Below are positions 54,557-64,000 of a stretch of 64,000 nt of DNA, in pieces. The DNA comes from Psychrobacter maritimus. Its GTDB lineage: Bacteria > Pseudomonadota > Gammaproteobacteria > Pseudomonadales > Moraxellaceae. The stretch is taken from the NCBI RefSeq assembly GCF_904846345.1, contig NZ_CAJHAJ010000004.1, positions 1-64,000 of the forward strand. Reading direction: 5' to 3'. How positions within the stretch are numbered: position 1 is the stretch's first letter; each line of letters opens with the position of its first letter. Made by a program: the position numbers and the translations under genes. The notes below the pieces were generated by a model. It saw only the letters and a list, made by a program, of their open reading frames with translations, had not been told where the DNA came from and made no database searches.

Positions 54557-55020
54557 ACACCTTGTTAACGTACGTTTATTCAGCTCTAATTTAACGTACT
54601 TTCTACTTTTATAGATATTTCTAAATCACTCATTTAAGGTTTTTTCGATAATTTATTCATACTCTTAACATACTCATCTCTTTCTTTCTGAAAAATCCCA
54701 AACTTCCTATTTTTTCTTTTCTATCTTCCCTTGAAATCTCCCATAAATGTGCCTATTAATGCTTTATCGTCATATCATTGTTATAAGTAAGGTTTATATT
54801 GATAAGGTGATATATTAGTGTTTTGTATGGTCTATTTAATTGAAAGCAACTGACGCTCATAAGCTACTAAATATTATTGATAAAAGTTAAATTTACATTG
54901 AAATAATACTTAACAAACCCGATATAGATAACAACGAAAAGCTTACGGCATCTTAATACTTATAAAAAGCCGCAGCTACTATCAGATATAAAATATTATT
55001 AATTATAAGAGGAAACAAAT
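54557..55020. other. Long spacer between the L,D-transpeptidase and clpB
   Basis: A 464-base AT-rich region with no supported gene. It starts with AACGTACGTT and AACGTAC near 54568 and 54590, the same core as the hairpin after gcdH but not forming one here. The second half should carry the clpB promoter. Confidence 0.5.
54730..54759 (+). promoter_or_regulatory. Candidate heat-shock (sigma-32) promoter of clpB
   Basis: CTTGAAA (54730-54736) and CCTATTAA (54752-54759), 15 bases apart, resemble the sigma-32 consensus CTTGAAA-CCCCATnT. It lies about 260 bases upstream of clpB, a long leader, so the call is tentative. Confidence 0.35.
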
Positions 55021-57618
55021 ATGAGATTCGAGAAGTTTACCCAAAAGTTGCAATCTGCCATTCAAGAAGCCCAAAGTCTGGCTTTAGGACGCGACCATAC
55101 AGGTATCGATCCTGTGCATTTGCTTGCCGTATTGCTGCAAGATGAGTCTAACTTGTCTATTTGCCAGCAAGCGGGTGCGTCTATTCCTGCGCTAAAAAAT
55201 GGTGTGGCAAAGGCGCTCGACAATCAAGCAACGATTAGCGAGCCAACCGGCGACGTTAATTTAAACCCAAACTCAGTCAAAATTTTGAACTTGGCAGATC
55301 GTCAAGCACAAAAAGAAGGTGATGATTTTATCGCCACTGAATGGGTGATGTTGGCACTTGCTGAACAAGGTGACACCAAAAAGATATTTGAAAGCGCTGG
55401 CGTAACGGCAAGTAAGTTAAAAGCGGTCATTGAGCAATTGCGCGGTGATGAAACGGTGAACAATCAAAATGCGGAAGATCAGCGTGATGCGTTGAATAAA
55501 TATACCATTAACCTGACCGAACAGGCGGAGCTTGGTAAGCTTGATCCGGTGATTGGCCGTGATGAAGAGATTCGCCGTACCATTCAAGTGCTGTCACGTC
55601 GTACCAAAAATAACCCTGTACTGATTGGTGAGCCGGGTGTTGGTAAAACGGCTATTATTGAGGGTTTGGCACAAAAAATTATCAATGGTGATGTACCAGA
55701 AGGACTACGCCGCAAAGAAGTATTGTCGTTAGATTTAGGCTCATTGATTGCGGGGGCAAAATTCCGTGGTGAGTTCGAAGAGCGCCTCAAAGCGGTACTT
55801 AGCGACTTATCAAAGCAAGAAGGCAATGTCATCTTATTTATCGATGAGTTGCATACTTTGGTCGGTGCTGGTAAAGCCGATGGCGCGATGGACGCTGGTA
55901 ATATGTTAAAGCCTGCACTAGCCCGCGGTGAGCTACATTGCGTTGGTGCGACGACACTCGATGAGTATCGCCAGTATATCGAAAAAGATGCCGCGCTTGA
56001 GCGTCGTTTCCAAAAGGTGCTGGTCGATGAGCCAACGGTCGAGGATACCATTGCGATTTTGCGTGGTCTAAAAGAGCGTTATGAGCTGCATCACGGCGTT
56101 GATATCCAAGACAGCGCGATTATTGCTGCCGCGCGCATGAGCCATCGCTATATCACTGATCGCAAGCTGCCAGATAAGGCGATTGATTTAATTGATGAAG
56201 CGGCAAGTCGTTTGCGTATGGAGATGGACAGCAAGCCTGAGTCACTTGGCAAACTTGATAGCCGTCTCATTCAGTTAAAAATGCAGCGCGAAGTGCTCAA
56301 AAACGAAGAAGACGCTGGTGCGCAAGCAGAGCGTAAAGTGCTTGATGCACAAATTGAAGAGCTTGAAAAAGAGTACGCTGATCTTAATGAGATTTGGCAA
56401 GCAGAAAAAGCACTGGTCAAAGGCAGTCAGCAGCTAAAAGACGAGTTAGATAAAGCGCGTATTGCTTACGATAAAGCCAGCCGTGAAGGCGATTACGAGA
56501 CCATGAGTAAGCTGCAGTATGAGACGATTCCGCAGCTAGAGCGCCGTATCCATGAGTCGGATTTGGCCGAGCAAAAAGAGCAGACTGGTGAAAATAGTGG
56601 TATCAAACTGCTGCGTAATAAGGTCACGGATAATGAAATCGCCGAAGTCGTGGCGGCTGCAACAGGTATTCCGGTCAGCAAAATGATGCAAGGCGAGCGT
56701 GACAAGATGATAGCGATGGAAGAAAAACTCCATGAGCGCGTCATCGGTCAAGATGAAGCGGTCGAAGCAGTCGCCAATGCGGTACGCCGTAGCCGTGCAG
56801 GTTTGTCTGATCCGAATCGTCCTTCTGGATCGTTCTTATTCTTAGGGCCTACTGGGGTCGGTAAGACTGAACTGACTAAGTCACTGGCGAACTTCTTGTT
56901 CGATAGTGAGGATGCGATTGTTCGTATCGACATGAGTGAGTATATGGAGAAGCATAGCGTCAGTCGTTTGGTAGGCGCGCCTCCAGGGTATGTTGGTTAT
57001 GAAGAAGGTGGCGCATTAACTGAAGCGGTACGCCGTAAGCCTTATAGTGTGATTTTGTTTGATGAAGTGGAAAAAGCGCATCCTGATGTGTTCAATATCT
57101 TACTGCAAGTATTGGACGATGGTCGCTTAACGGATTCACAAGGTCGCGTGGTTGATTTTAAAAACACCGTCATCATTATGACCAGTAACTTGGGCTCGCA
57201 TAAGATCCAAGAGATGGTCGGCGAAAGCTATGAGGATATCAAAGCTGAGGTGATGGAGTCAGTTGGGCAGCATTTCCGCCCAGAGTTTGTCAACCGTATC
57301 GATGAAATCGTAGTATTCCATCCGCTCGGTATGTCGCAGATGTCAGGTATTGCGGCGATTCAGTTGGATCGCTTGCGTCAGCGCTTGCATGAGCGTGAGT
57401 TGGATATCGAGCTATCAGCCGATGCGATGAACAAGCTGGTGGCAGTTGGTTACGATCCTGTGTATGGTGCGCGTCCACTAAAACGTGCTATCCAACAAGA
57501 GATCGAAAACCCATTGTCATTGAAACTGCTGGCGGGTGATTTTGTCGCCGGTGATATCATCAAAGTCGATGTGAGCGCCGATGATAAATTGACCTTTGAT
57601 AAGCTTAGAATGAGCTAA
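55021..57618 (+). CDS. clpB: ATP-dependent chaperone ClpB
   Basis: The 865-residue Hsp100 disaggregase that works with DnaK. Order: Clp N domain (residues 1-145), first AAA+ module with Walker [12 protein letters not shown] near residue 203, the coiled-coil middle domain (about 400-530), second AAA+ module with Walker [11 protein letters not shown] near residue 609 and pore loop [25 protein letters not shown] in part (GYVGYEEG). No ClpP-binding IGL loop is apparent, which agrees with ClpB rather than ClpA. AGAGG precedes the ATG. Confidence 0.98.
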   Translation: MRFEKFTQKLQSAIQEAQSLALGRDHTGIDPVHLLAVLLQDESNLSICQQAGASIPALKNGVAKALDNQATISEPTGDVNLNPNSVKILNLADRQAQKEGDDFIATEWVMLALAEQGDTKKIFESAGVTASKLKAVIEQLRGDETVNNQNAEDQRDALNKYTINLTEQAELGKLDPVIGRDEEIRRTIQVLSRRTKNNPVLIGEPGVGKTAIIEGLAQKIINGDVPEGLRRKEVLSLDLGSLIAGAKFRGEFEERLKAVLSDLSKQEGNVILFIDELHTLVGAGKADGAMDAGNMLKPALARGELHCVGATTLDEYRQYIEKDAALERRFQKVLVDEPTVEDTIAILRGLKERYELHHGVDIQDSAIIAAARMSHRYITDRKLPDKAIDLIDEAASRLRMEMDSKPESLGKLDSRLIQLKMQREVLKNEEDAGAQAERKVLDAQIEELEKEYADLNEIWQAEKALVKGSQQLKDELDKARIAYDKASREGDYETMSKLQYETIPQLERRIHESDLAEQKEQTGENSGIKLLRNKVTDNEIAEVVAAATGIPVSKMMQGERDKMIAMEEKLHERVIGQDEAVEAVANAVRRSRAGLSDPNRPSGSFLFLGPTGVGKTELTKSLANFLFDSEDAIVRIDMSEYMEKHSVSRLVGAPPGYVGYEEGGALTEAVRRKPYSVILFDEVEKAHPDVFNILLQVLDDGRLTDSQGRVVDFKNTVIIMTSNLGSHKIQEMVGESYEDIKAEVMESVGQHFRPEFVNRIDEIVVFHPLGMSQMSGIAAIQLDRLRQRLHERELDIELSADAMNKLVAVGYDPVYGARPLKRAIQQEIENPLSLKLLAGDFVAGDIIKVDVSADDKLTFDKLRMS

Positions 57619-57663
57619 TAGCAAACGCTAAATGACTGTCGCTAAATGACGGTTATGCTTTAA

Positions 57664-57714
57664 AAAAACCCCTTACTTGCCTATACTTTATATGGGTGGG
57701 TAAGGGGTTTTTGC
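57664..57714 (+). terminator. Terminator of clpB
   Basis: AAAAACCCCTTAC (57664-57676) pairs perfectly with GTAAGGGGTTTTT (57700-57712). Confidence 0.92.
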
Positions 57715-57827
57715 GTTTGTTGCAAGTATTATTTTACCGTTGTTATACTTCGCCCGTACTTTGACTATGGTATAAATAATTATAGTGCAAATAAGAATGC
57801 AACAAAATTAAGGGAGATGACATCAGG

Positions 57828-59078
57828 ATGATAAACAATAAAAAACAGACAAATACGCTAATAACATTACCGTTGATTCTTACCGCACTGCTGTTTAGTG
57901 TCTCTGCGTGCTCCAATCCTTCAGCCGTCAATACCAACAAAGATCTGACCGAGTATAAAGAAGGGCAAGCCCCTATCGATGCATCCATAGCAAGTATGGA
58001 AAAACCTAGCTTTGCAACGAAAGCAGTGACCGCCTTTAATGAACCTTGGGCAATGACCGCGTTGCCTACCGTCAATAATAAAGCAGCCAAACTGCTTGTA
58101 ACCCAAAAGACAGGCGAGTTATTGATTGTTGATACAGCAACAGGTGCGAAAACAACAGTCAGTGGGATACCGAAAGTCGCTTATGGCGGGCAGGGCGGAC
58201 TTGGCGATATTATCCTTGCGCCAGATTTTGCTACCTCTAATAATATATATCTTAGCTACGTTGAAGCAGGCAAGGGCGCTGATAATAATAAATTTGGTGC
58301 AAAAGTAATCAAAGCGACATTGACGGGGTCAGATACTGATGCCCCAAGCTTACAAGCCATGACGCCCATTTGGGAGCAATTTCCAAAAGTAAAAGGGCAG
58401 GGGCATTATAGTCATCGCTTACTGTTTTCACCTGACGGGCAGTATTTATATATCAGCTCAGGCGAGCGCCAAGAAAAAACCCCAGCGCAGGATATGAGCG
58501 TGAATTTGGGTAAAATTATCAGATTAAATCTTGATGGCTCAGTGCCAGCCGATAATCCATTTATGAATACAAATAATGATATCGCTGACCAGTTTTGGAC
58601 CACGGGTCATCGTAATGTACTTGGTATGGCTTTCGATGACAAAGACAGACTTTGGGCGCATGAAATGGGTCCACGCGGCGGTGATGAGTTTAATCTTATT
58701 GAAAAAGGTAAGAACTATGGCTGGCCAATCGTCTCAAATGGCCGTAATTATACAGGAACCGATATTCCGGATCACGATACGCGCCCTGATTTTGCAGCGC
58801 CTAAAATTACTTGGACGCCCGTCATATCACCTTCTTCAATAAGTATTTATCACGCCGGTAAACATAATGACTTTCCAGCGTGGCAAGGCCATGCGCTGAT
58901 CAGTGGCTTATCATCAAAAGCGCTCATCGTGGTGAGTTTTGAGAAAAATAACGGAGCGGCAGAACGCTATCGCTATGATATGGGTGAGCGTATTCGTGGT
59001 GTCCTAAACGTCGATGGGCAAGTATGGTTATTAGAAGATGGCGCTAAAGGTAGGCTGCTGCGATTATTGCCGAATTAG
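57828..59078 (+). CDS. PQQ-dependent aldose sugar dehydrogenase-like lipoprotein
   Basis: A 416-residue six-bladed beta-propeller of the YliI/Asd type. A lipoprotein signal (LILTALLFSVSAC, lipobox VSAC) predicts attachment to the periplasmic side of a membrane. Family motifs are GGQGGLGDIILAPDF, LGKIIRLNLDGS, TTGHRNVLGMAFD and GPRGGDEFNLIEKGKNYGWP. The enzyme oxidises aldose sugars with PQQ. Whether this organism makes PQQ is not visible in the window. Confidence 0.9.
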   Translation: MINNKKQTNTLITLPLILTALLFSVSACSNPSAVNTNKDLTEYKEGQAPIDASIASMEKPSFATKAVTAFNEPWAMTALPTVNNKAAKLLVTQKTGELLIVDTATGAKTTVSGIPKVAYGGQGGLGDIILAPDFATSNNIYLSYVEAGKGADNNKFGAKVIKATLTGSDTDAPSLQAMTPIWEQFPKVKGQGHYSHRLLFSPDGQYLYISSGERQEKTPAQDMSVNLGKIIRLNLDGSVPADNPFMNTNNDIADQFWTTGHRNVLGMAFDDKDRLWAHEMGPRGGDEFNLIEKGKNYGWPIVSNGRNYTGTDIPDHDTRPDFAAPKITWTPVISPSSISIYHAGKHNDFPAWQGHALISGLSSKALIVVSFEKNNGAAERYRYDMGERIRGVLNVDGQVWLLEDGAKGRLLRLLPN

Positions 59079-59275
59079 TGATTTATCTAATGGCCTGCAT
59101 CAATCGCTGGCTAAATAATCTAACTGAATAATTGCTTAAAATGTCCAAATCAAGATTTAAAATAGCCAAGCAAGTTGTTACAAAAAAATATCTTTATCAA
59201 GTTTATTTTGTAGTTAATTGATAATTAAAGGTTAGTTTGTTAAGGTGACCTTTCTTAAATATGAGGTTTTAGCGA

Positions 59276-60925
59276 ATGAACGAAGTAAAAGTAGGTAAGC
59301 TCGGCCCATTTCCAAGGGTAAATAAGCCTGTATTTATCACGTCAGGTATCTTAATTGTCGGCTTCATCATTTTTGGCTCGTTATTTACTGAAACTGCCGC
59401 AGCGCTTTTTAGCTTCTTACAGGACTTTATTGCCGAAAAATTCCGCTGGTTATTTATCATCTTATTTAACGTGGCGCTGGTGTTTTGTATTTACCTTGCC
59501 GCCAGCCGCTACGGTGATATTCGCTTAGGTAAACAGACAGAGCGACCGCAATATACCTTATTTTCATGGATTGGGATGTTGTTTTCGGCGGGCATCGGGA
59601 TTGGATTGGTCTATTGGGGCACAGCGGAACCCTTATACCACTTTATGGCACCGCCCGTTGGTGAGGGACAGACTGTAGAGGCAGCAAAGCAAGCGATGAA
59701 TCTGTCGTTTTTGCATTGGGGGCTGCATGCATGGGCGATTTATACCGTCGTGGCACTGTCGTTAGCCTATTTTCACTTCCGCCGTGGTCTGCCATTATCA
59801 ATTCGCTCAACCTTGTATCCTATCCTCGGGCAAAAGATTTATGGTAAATGGGGGCATACCGTCGATATCTTGGCGGTATTCGGGACGATGTTTGGGGTTG
59901 TGACCTCGTTAGGTCTTGGGGTTATGCAGATTAACTCGGGTCTAGAGGGTTTATTTGGTATTCCTAATACCTTGACCGTACAGTTTATTATCATTGCCTT
60001 CGTAACTTCACTGGCTTGTGGCTCGCTGATGCTAGGTCTTGATAAAGGGATTAAGCGCCTTAGTGATATTAATATGGGGCTGACCGGTATCCTACTGGCC
60101 TTTATGGTGATTTTGGGTCCCACCTTATTTATCTTTGACAGCTTTATTGAAAATGTTGGCAACTATTTGGCAAACATCGTCACGTTATCAACGTGGAGTG
60201 AAGCCTATAGTGGCACTGATTGGCAAAGTGCTTGGACGATATTTTATTGGGCATGGTGGGTCAGCTGGTCACCATTTGTCGGCGTATTTATTGCACGTAT
60301 CAGCCGTGGCCGTACCATTCGCGAGTTTGTATTTGGCGTGCTGCTTATCCCGATGACAATTTTATTTTTCTGGTTTACAACTTTTGGTGGCGTTGCGATT
60401 CAGATGGAGCTGCTAGCCGCCATCAGCCCTGATTTGGTCAGCCCAGGATTGGTCGCCGCGGTGCAAGCGGATACCGGTAGTGCCATTTTTAAATTGGTTG
60501 AATACTATCCGCTTACCAAACCTATCACCTTATTGATTGTGGTGATGATTGTACTTTGGTTCGTGACCTCTTCAGATTCGGCCAGCTTTGTCATCGATAT
60601 GTTGACCGCTGGTGGCGATACCAATCCACCCAAAATCCAACGCTTATTTTGGGCCATTATGCAGGGCGTGATTGCGGCAATTTTATTAGCGGCAGGTGGA
60701 TTAGGCGCATTACAAGCGGCGGCCATCGTGGCAGGATTGCCGTTTGCTTTGGTCATATTTGTGATGATGTATGCGCTATTACGTGGCATGAGTCGCGACC
60801 GTCTTATCCTATATCGCAACCAGCAGCGTTACATTACTGACGAGTCAGCCGACCATAATTCAGCCAATGAGTTTGTGGATGAAGAGCTATTAAAAGGTCC
60901 GCCTAAAATTGTGAAAGGTGATTGA
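59276..60925 (+). CDS. BCCT-family transporter, first of a tandem pair
   Basis: A 549-residue betaine/choline/carnitine-type transporter with about 12 membrane segments. The glycine-rich motif GMLFSAGIGIGLVYWGTAEP and the signature WWVSWSPFVGVFIARISRGRTI in part (WSPFVGVFIARISRG) are clear. It couples uptake of a quaternary ammonium osmolyte or nutrient to Na+ or H+. Compared with the next gene, the N-termini are nearly collinear (VKVGKLGPFPRV versus VKVGRLGPFPRV) and most of the protein aligns without gaps, showing a duplication. Terminator between them suggests separate control. Confidence 0.93.
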   Translation: MNEVKVGKLGPFPRVNKPVFITSGILIVGFIIFGSLFTETAAALFSFLQDFIAEKFRWLFIILFNVALVFCIYLAASRYGDIRLGKQTERPQYTLFSWIGMLFSAGIGIGLVYWGTAEPLYHFMAPPVGEGQTVEAAKQAMNLSFLHWGLHAWAIYTVVALSLAYFHFRRGLPLSIRSTLYPILGQKIYGKWGHTVDILAVFGTMFGVVTSLGLGVMQINSGLEGLFGIPNTLTVQFIIIAFVTSLACGSLMLGLDKGIKRLSDINMGLTGILLAFMVILGPTLFIFDSFIENVGNYLANIVTLSTWSEAYSGTDWQSAWTIFYWAWWVSWSPFVGVFIARISRGRTIREFVFGVLLIPMTILFFWFTTFGGVAIQMELLAAISPDLVSPGLVAAVQADTGSAIFKLVEYYPLTKPITLLIVVMIVLWFVTSSDSASFVIDMLTAGGDTNPPKIQRLFWAIMQGVIAAILLAAGGLGALQAAAIVAGLPFALVIFVMMYALLRGMSRDRLILYRNQQRYITDESADHNSANEFVDEELLKGPPKIVKGD

Positions 60926-61025
60926 TAGGCTGAATATCGCCGTATCAAAGATATTTTTATACGTTGAATCATATAGTTAGCTTATATTTATTTTACCTAA
61001 ATAAACAATATAATAATTGTCATTT

Positions 61026-61062
61026 AAAATCCTAAGATGCATCGTTATCTTAGGATTTTTTA
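61026..61062 (+). terminator. Terminator between the two BCCT genes
   Basis: AAAATCCTAAGA (61026-61037) pairs perfectly with TCTTAGGATTTT (61048-61059), then further T residues. Confidence 0.88.
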
Positions 61063-61150
61063 ATTTTGCCCATTAACAGATGACTGACCGGATTTGATAG
61101 TTTGTAAATATCTTGTTAAGGTTGGCGTCCTAAAAAATTGAGACGACTGA

Positions 61151-62806
61151 ATGGATCACGTTAAAGTTGGCCGATTGGGCCCTTTTCCACGGGTAAGTAA
61201 ACCTGTTTTTTTAACCTCAGCGATTTTAATCCTCGCATTTATTATCTTCGGTGCCTTTTTTAATGAATTGGCAAGCGAAGTGTTTGGCCAAGCGAAGGCA
61301 TTTGTATCGATGCGCTTTGGTTGGTTTTTTATCATGGTGGTCAACTTAACGTTGGTGATGAGTATCTATCTGATATTTAGCCGCTATGGCGATATTAGAT
61401 TGGGTCACCAAAATGAGACCCCAGAGTACAATATTGTTTCTTGGATTGGCATGCTGTTTTCGGCCGGTATTGGTATTGGCTTGCTCTACTGGGGGACGGC
61501 TGAGCCGCTATATCACTTTATGGCACCGCCCTTAGGTGAGCCTGAAAGCATTGCCGCGGCTAAGCAAGCGATGAACATCTCGTTCTTGCATTATGGTCTG
61601 CATGTCTGGGCAATTTATGGCATGGTGGCGTTATCGTTGGCGTATTTTCATTATCGCCGCGGCTTGCCATTGGCCATTCGCTCAACCTTATATCCGTTAC
61701 TAGGCAAAAAAATCTACGGCCCTATGGGTCATATCGTTGATACGCTGGCGGTATTTGGCACCATGTTTGGTGTGGTTACGACTTTAGGTCTTGGGGTACT
61801 ACAGATTAACTCAGGGCTTGAGAGTCTATTTGGTATTCCAAATAACATCACCGTGCAGATTATCTTGATTGCTTTTATCACTATGCTGGCAGGATTGTCA
61901 CTATTGATGGGACTTGATAAAGGCATTAAGCGTTTAAGTGATATCAATATTTTCTTTACCATTGTGCTATTAAGCTTTGTGATTATTTTGGGTCCAACCC
62001 AGTTTATCTTTAACAGCTTCTTTGAGAATATCGGTAATTACCTACATCAAGTAATTCCACTTGGGCTATGGACGGAATCTTATGAAGGTGAAGCAAACTG
62101 GCAGTCATCATGGACAGTGTTCTACTGGGCGTGGTGGATTAGTTGGTCACCATTCGTTGGGGTATTCGTTGCCCGTATTTCTCGTGGTCGTACCATTCGT
62201 GAGTTTATCTTAGGGGTATTATTAATCCCTATTACCATTTTGTTTTTATGGTTCACTGCCTTTGGTGGTTCAGCAGTGCATATGGAGCTGATGGCGGCGG
62301 TTGACCCAAATATGGTAAGCCCTGGACTGGTTGAAGCAGTGCGCGCGGATACCGGTAGTGCTATCTTTAAGTTGATGGAGTCGTATCCGCTGACGGCAGC
62401 GCTGAACGGGCTTATCGTGGTGATGATTGTCCTTTGGTTTGTCACCTCATCAGATTCTGCCAGTTTTGTGATTGATATGCTGACCTCAGGCGGCGATACC
62501 AATCCACCAAAAATCCAGCGCTTATTCTGGGCAGGTACCGAAGGGGTTATCGCGGCGGTGTTATTAGCCGCAGGCGGTTTGGGTGCGCTACAAGCAGCCT
62601 CTATTGTCTCGGGCTTTCCGTTTGCCGTGGTCATTGTCATTATGATGTATTCATTACTGCGGGGCTTGAGCCGTGATAGATTGATACTTTATCGTAATCA
62701 GCAGTGGTTTATCACTGAAGAATCTGCCGAGCATAACTCAGCCAATGAGTTCCGCGATGAGGAATTATTAACCGGACCACCAAGTCTAAAGCCGACTGAT
62801 GACTAG
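61151..62806 (+). CDS. BCCT-family transporter, second of a tandem pair
   Basis: A 551-residue BCCT transporter collinear with its upstream neighbour, including GMLFSAGIGIGLLYWGTAEP, WSPFVGVFVARISRGR and the C-terminal NQQWFITEESAEHNSANEF. Differences cluster in the first helices, in the loop at about residues 300-320 (GLWTESYEGEANW) and around the gate, which may mean a changed substrate. A TTGTTAAGGT element occurs about 40 bases upstream of both starts. It ends before a bidirectional terminator. Confidence 0.93.
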   Translation: MDHVKVGRLGPFPRVSKPVFLTSAILILAFIIFGAFFNELASEVFGQAKAFVSMRFGWFFIMVVNLTLVMSIYLIFSRYGDIRLGHQNETPEYNIVSWIGMLFSAGIGIGLLYWGTAEPLYHFMAPPLGEPESIAAAKQAMNISFLHYGLHVWAIYGMVALSLAYFHYRRGLPLAIRSTLYPLLGKKIYGPMGHIVDTLAVFGTMFGVVTTLGLGVLQINSGLESLFGIPNNITVQIILIAFITMLAGLSLLMGLDKGIKRLSDINIFFTIVLLSFVIILGPTQFIFNSFFENIGNYLHQVIPLGLWTESYEGEANWQSSWTVFYWAWWISWSPFVGVFVARISRGRTIREFILGVLLIPITILFLWFTAFGGSAVHMELMAAVDPNMVSPGLVEAVRADTGSAIFKLMESYPLTAALNGLIVVMIVLWFVTSSDSASFVIDMLTSGGDTNPPKIQRLFWAGTEGVIAAVLLAAGGLGALQAASIVSGFPFAVVIVIMMYSLLRGLSRDRLILYRNQQWFITEESAEHNSANEFRDEELLTGPPSLKPTDD

Positions 62807-62887
62807 TGATGAGTAATAGCTATAATTAAAAGCTATGTAGCAAATGTTCATAGCAGGTTTGCTAAAAAACAGTCGCAGTAAAAATAT

Positions 62888-62918
62888 AAAAAATCCCAGC
62901 TTAACACTGGGATTTTTT
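62888..62918. terminator. Bidirectional terminator
   Basis: AAAAAATCCCAG (62888-62899) pairs perfectly with CTGGGATTTTTT (62907-62918). It serves the second BCCT gene and the converging lipoprotein gene. Confidence 0.93.
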
Positions 62919-63007
62919 ATGGGCGTTTAATAATTTATGCGTGTCTAGAGAAGGATAGGTATTTAACGATATGCTTTTAAAATCAGCGTTACTGTTTTAG
63001 ACATTCA

Positions 63008-63373
63008 TTATGAGCATTCGCCTTTTACATAGCTGATTGCCTCAGGGGTGCTACAAGCTGAGCAGGCATTGCCCGCCGTGCGATAGCTTATCACTGAGCC
63101 CACTTGTGTTTTTACGCAGACCGGATCGTATTGCGCCGTACACATGGTTTTTTCGGGATCAAAGGTTGGACACTGGGCAACGATTCCTTTTGGAGGTTGG
63201 CTGGTATTAGAAGCGGGCGGCTGAATAGCTGTGTTATCAGGCATAGGGCTTGAGTTAGAGTTAGTGCTGATATTGTTACAACCCGCTAAGCCGAGCGTCA
63301 AGGTTATGGTGAGTGATAGGGCGAGGGTAGAAGGCTTTAATAGAGATAGCCATGGTTTAGATAGAGCGCTCAT
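63008..63373 (-). CDS. Small lipoprotein with a Kazal-like cysteine domain
   Basis: A 121-residue protein with a lipoprotein signal (LALSLTITLTLGLAGC, lipobox LAGC). A Pro/Ser/Asn-rich linker follows. The last ~55 residues contain the pattern C-x3-YDPVC ... SYRTAGNACSAC ... GEC, which resembles the Kazal-type serine protease inhibitor fold (YxPVC, TYxNxCxAxC, GxC). Six or more cysteines would form disulfides in the periplasm. An inhibitor role is inference from the pattern only. Confidence 0.72.
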   Translation of the reverse strand: MSALSKPWLSLLKPSTLALSLTITLTLGLAGCNNISTNSNSSPMPDNTAIQPPASNTSQPPKGIVAQCPTFDPEKTMCTAQYDPVCVKTQVGSVISYRTAGNACSACSTPEAISYVKGECS

Positions 63374-63546
63374 AATAAATATCCTTATATTTTATGTATA
63401 CGTGCTTTTAATTATTCATTTTGCATCAAAAGTTTGTGTTAAAAAAGTCTATCATCAATGCAATGGTTAGTATTTAATCATAGAACATTTGCTCGTAAGA
63501 TATTTGATAGTAAAGGATTTATGCTCAGTCATCTAGTGCAAAACAG
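63374..63546. other. Upstream region of the Kazal-like lipoprotein gene
   Basis: AT-rich, promoter-like DNA with no supported gene. The plus-strand frame at 63231-63470 is not supported. Confidence 0.4.
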
Positions 63547-63578
63547 ATAAAAAAACCCAAGCTTATAAGGCTTGGGTT
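63547..63578 (-). terminator. Terminator of the DUF3144 gene
   Basis: On the minus strand AACCCAAGC (63578-63570) pairs with GCTTGGGTT (63562-63554), followed by T residues. Confidence 0.85.
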
Positions 63579-63625
63579 ATTTATGTTACTTCTTAATAAA
63601 ATTCTGCAATCATATTTTATATAGC

Positions 63626-63994
63626 TTACTGCGCAGGTTTATCATCTTTATTAAGCTGCACGTACTTATCAAAATTCTGTGCGTAGTCGGTCAAGTTGTC
63701 GCTCAGCATTTGGCGATATTGTTTGGTATAAAACTCAACGATATCGTCTTTTTCTTTGGCGAAATCATCACCCTTTACAAAGCCAATCGAGGCAACTGAC
63801 GCACTATAACGTGCCGCCGCATAAAGCAGTGACGCGCCTACTTGACCTGAATGCGCTTCAGGACCTAGTTGACTGTTTGCCACACCAATAATCGCATCGG
63901 CACGCTGATAAAACGCTTGCATCTCAGGGGTGATTTCAAGAGCGGCATCAATATCATCATTTTGGGCATTGTTTGGCATATTGTCTTGAGACAT
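63626..63994 (-). CDS. DUF3144 family protein
   Basis: A 122-residue protein of unknown function. After an Asn/Asp-rich start it shows the DUF3144 pattern: FYQRADAIIGVANSQL, then SLLYAAARYSASVAS, a helical protein core. No catalytic motif, signal peptide or membrane segment is visible. Its start is six bases from the window edge, so upstream context is missing. A second ATG (MPNNAQ) five codons in is an alternative start. Confidence 0.82.
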   Translation of the reverse strand: MSQDNMPNNAQNDDIDAALEITPEMQAFYQRADAIIGVANSQLGPEAHSGQVGASLLYAAARYSASVASIGFVKGDDFAKEKDDIVEFYTKQYRQMLSDNLTDYAQNFDKYVQLNKDDKPAQ

Positions 63995-64000
63995 AAGCGA

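Noticed and set aside
62122-62640. 172-codon minus-strand frame
   Set aside because: Antisense to the second BCCT transporter; no independent evidence.

Overview
The window reads as chromosomal DNA of a gammaproteobacterium of the Moraxellaceae, most likely Psychrobacter. The basis is protein similarity recognised by eye, the carA-carB-greA order, the moderate base composition with AT-rich spacers, and the family mix; no database was consulted. There is no rRNA, tRNA, CRISPR array or prophage. The only mobile DNA is the tip of an IS3-family element at the far left.

Layout. 1-127: end of an insertion sequence, transposase start on the minus strand. 186-6393 (minus): glycine cleavage operon gcvT-gcvH-nitroreductase-gcvP behind a clear promoter and a tandem glycine riboswitch. 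6.7-13.4 kb: a YcgL protein, a small membrane protein, a MoxR ATPase plus CoxE-like VWA protein pair, a phosphodiester-glycosidase lipoprotein and a stand-alone FMN glutamate-synthase-like membrane enzyme. 13.6-33.3 kb: a 20-kb catabolic block for diamines and their products. It holds glutaryl-CoA dehydrogenase and its CoA-transferase, an acetylpolyamine-amidohydrolase-like enzyme, gabD, gabT, an APC permease, a Sad-type aldehyde dehydrogenase, N-carbamoylputrescine amidase, an NhaC-type antiporter, puuB, puuA, puuD, puuR and two IclR regulators. Together they can be read as routes from (acetyl-)putrescine and agmatine via gamma-glutamylated intermediates and GABA to succinate, and from cadaverine/5-aminovalerate to glutarate and glutaryl-CoA.

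33.4-39.3 kb (minus): a glycosyltransferase, an uncharacterised DNA-repair-like gene pair (DUF4130 protein plus radical SAM/HhH protein) separated by a 15-bp tandem repeat, a secreted DUF11-like protein, an unexplained transcribed-looking spacer ending in a strong terminator, and greA. 39.6-44.3 kb (minus): carA-carB with a long leader. 44.7-49.7 kb: PAP2 phosphatase, gamma-carbonic anhydrase, a membrane protein, a HAD phosphatase, prfB with its programmed frameshift, ppnP and a GNAT acetyltransferase. 49.9-64 kb: poxvirus-type topoisomerase IB, acyl-CoA synthetase, a type-2 hydroxyacyl-CoA dehydrogenase, L,D-transpeptidase, clpB, a PQQ-type sugar dehydrogenase, two tandem BCCT transporters, a Kazal-like lipoprotein and a DUF3144 protein.

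No wholly unknown multi-gene system stands out. The best candidates for new biology are the radical SAM/DUF4130 pair, the rearranged polyamine cluster with its palindromic operators and long-tailed PuuR, and the candidate RNA downstream of greA.
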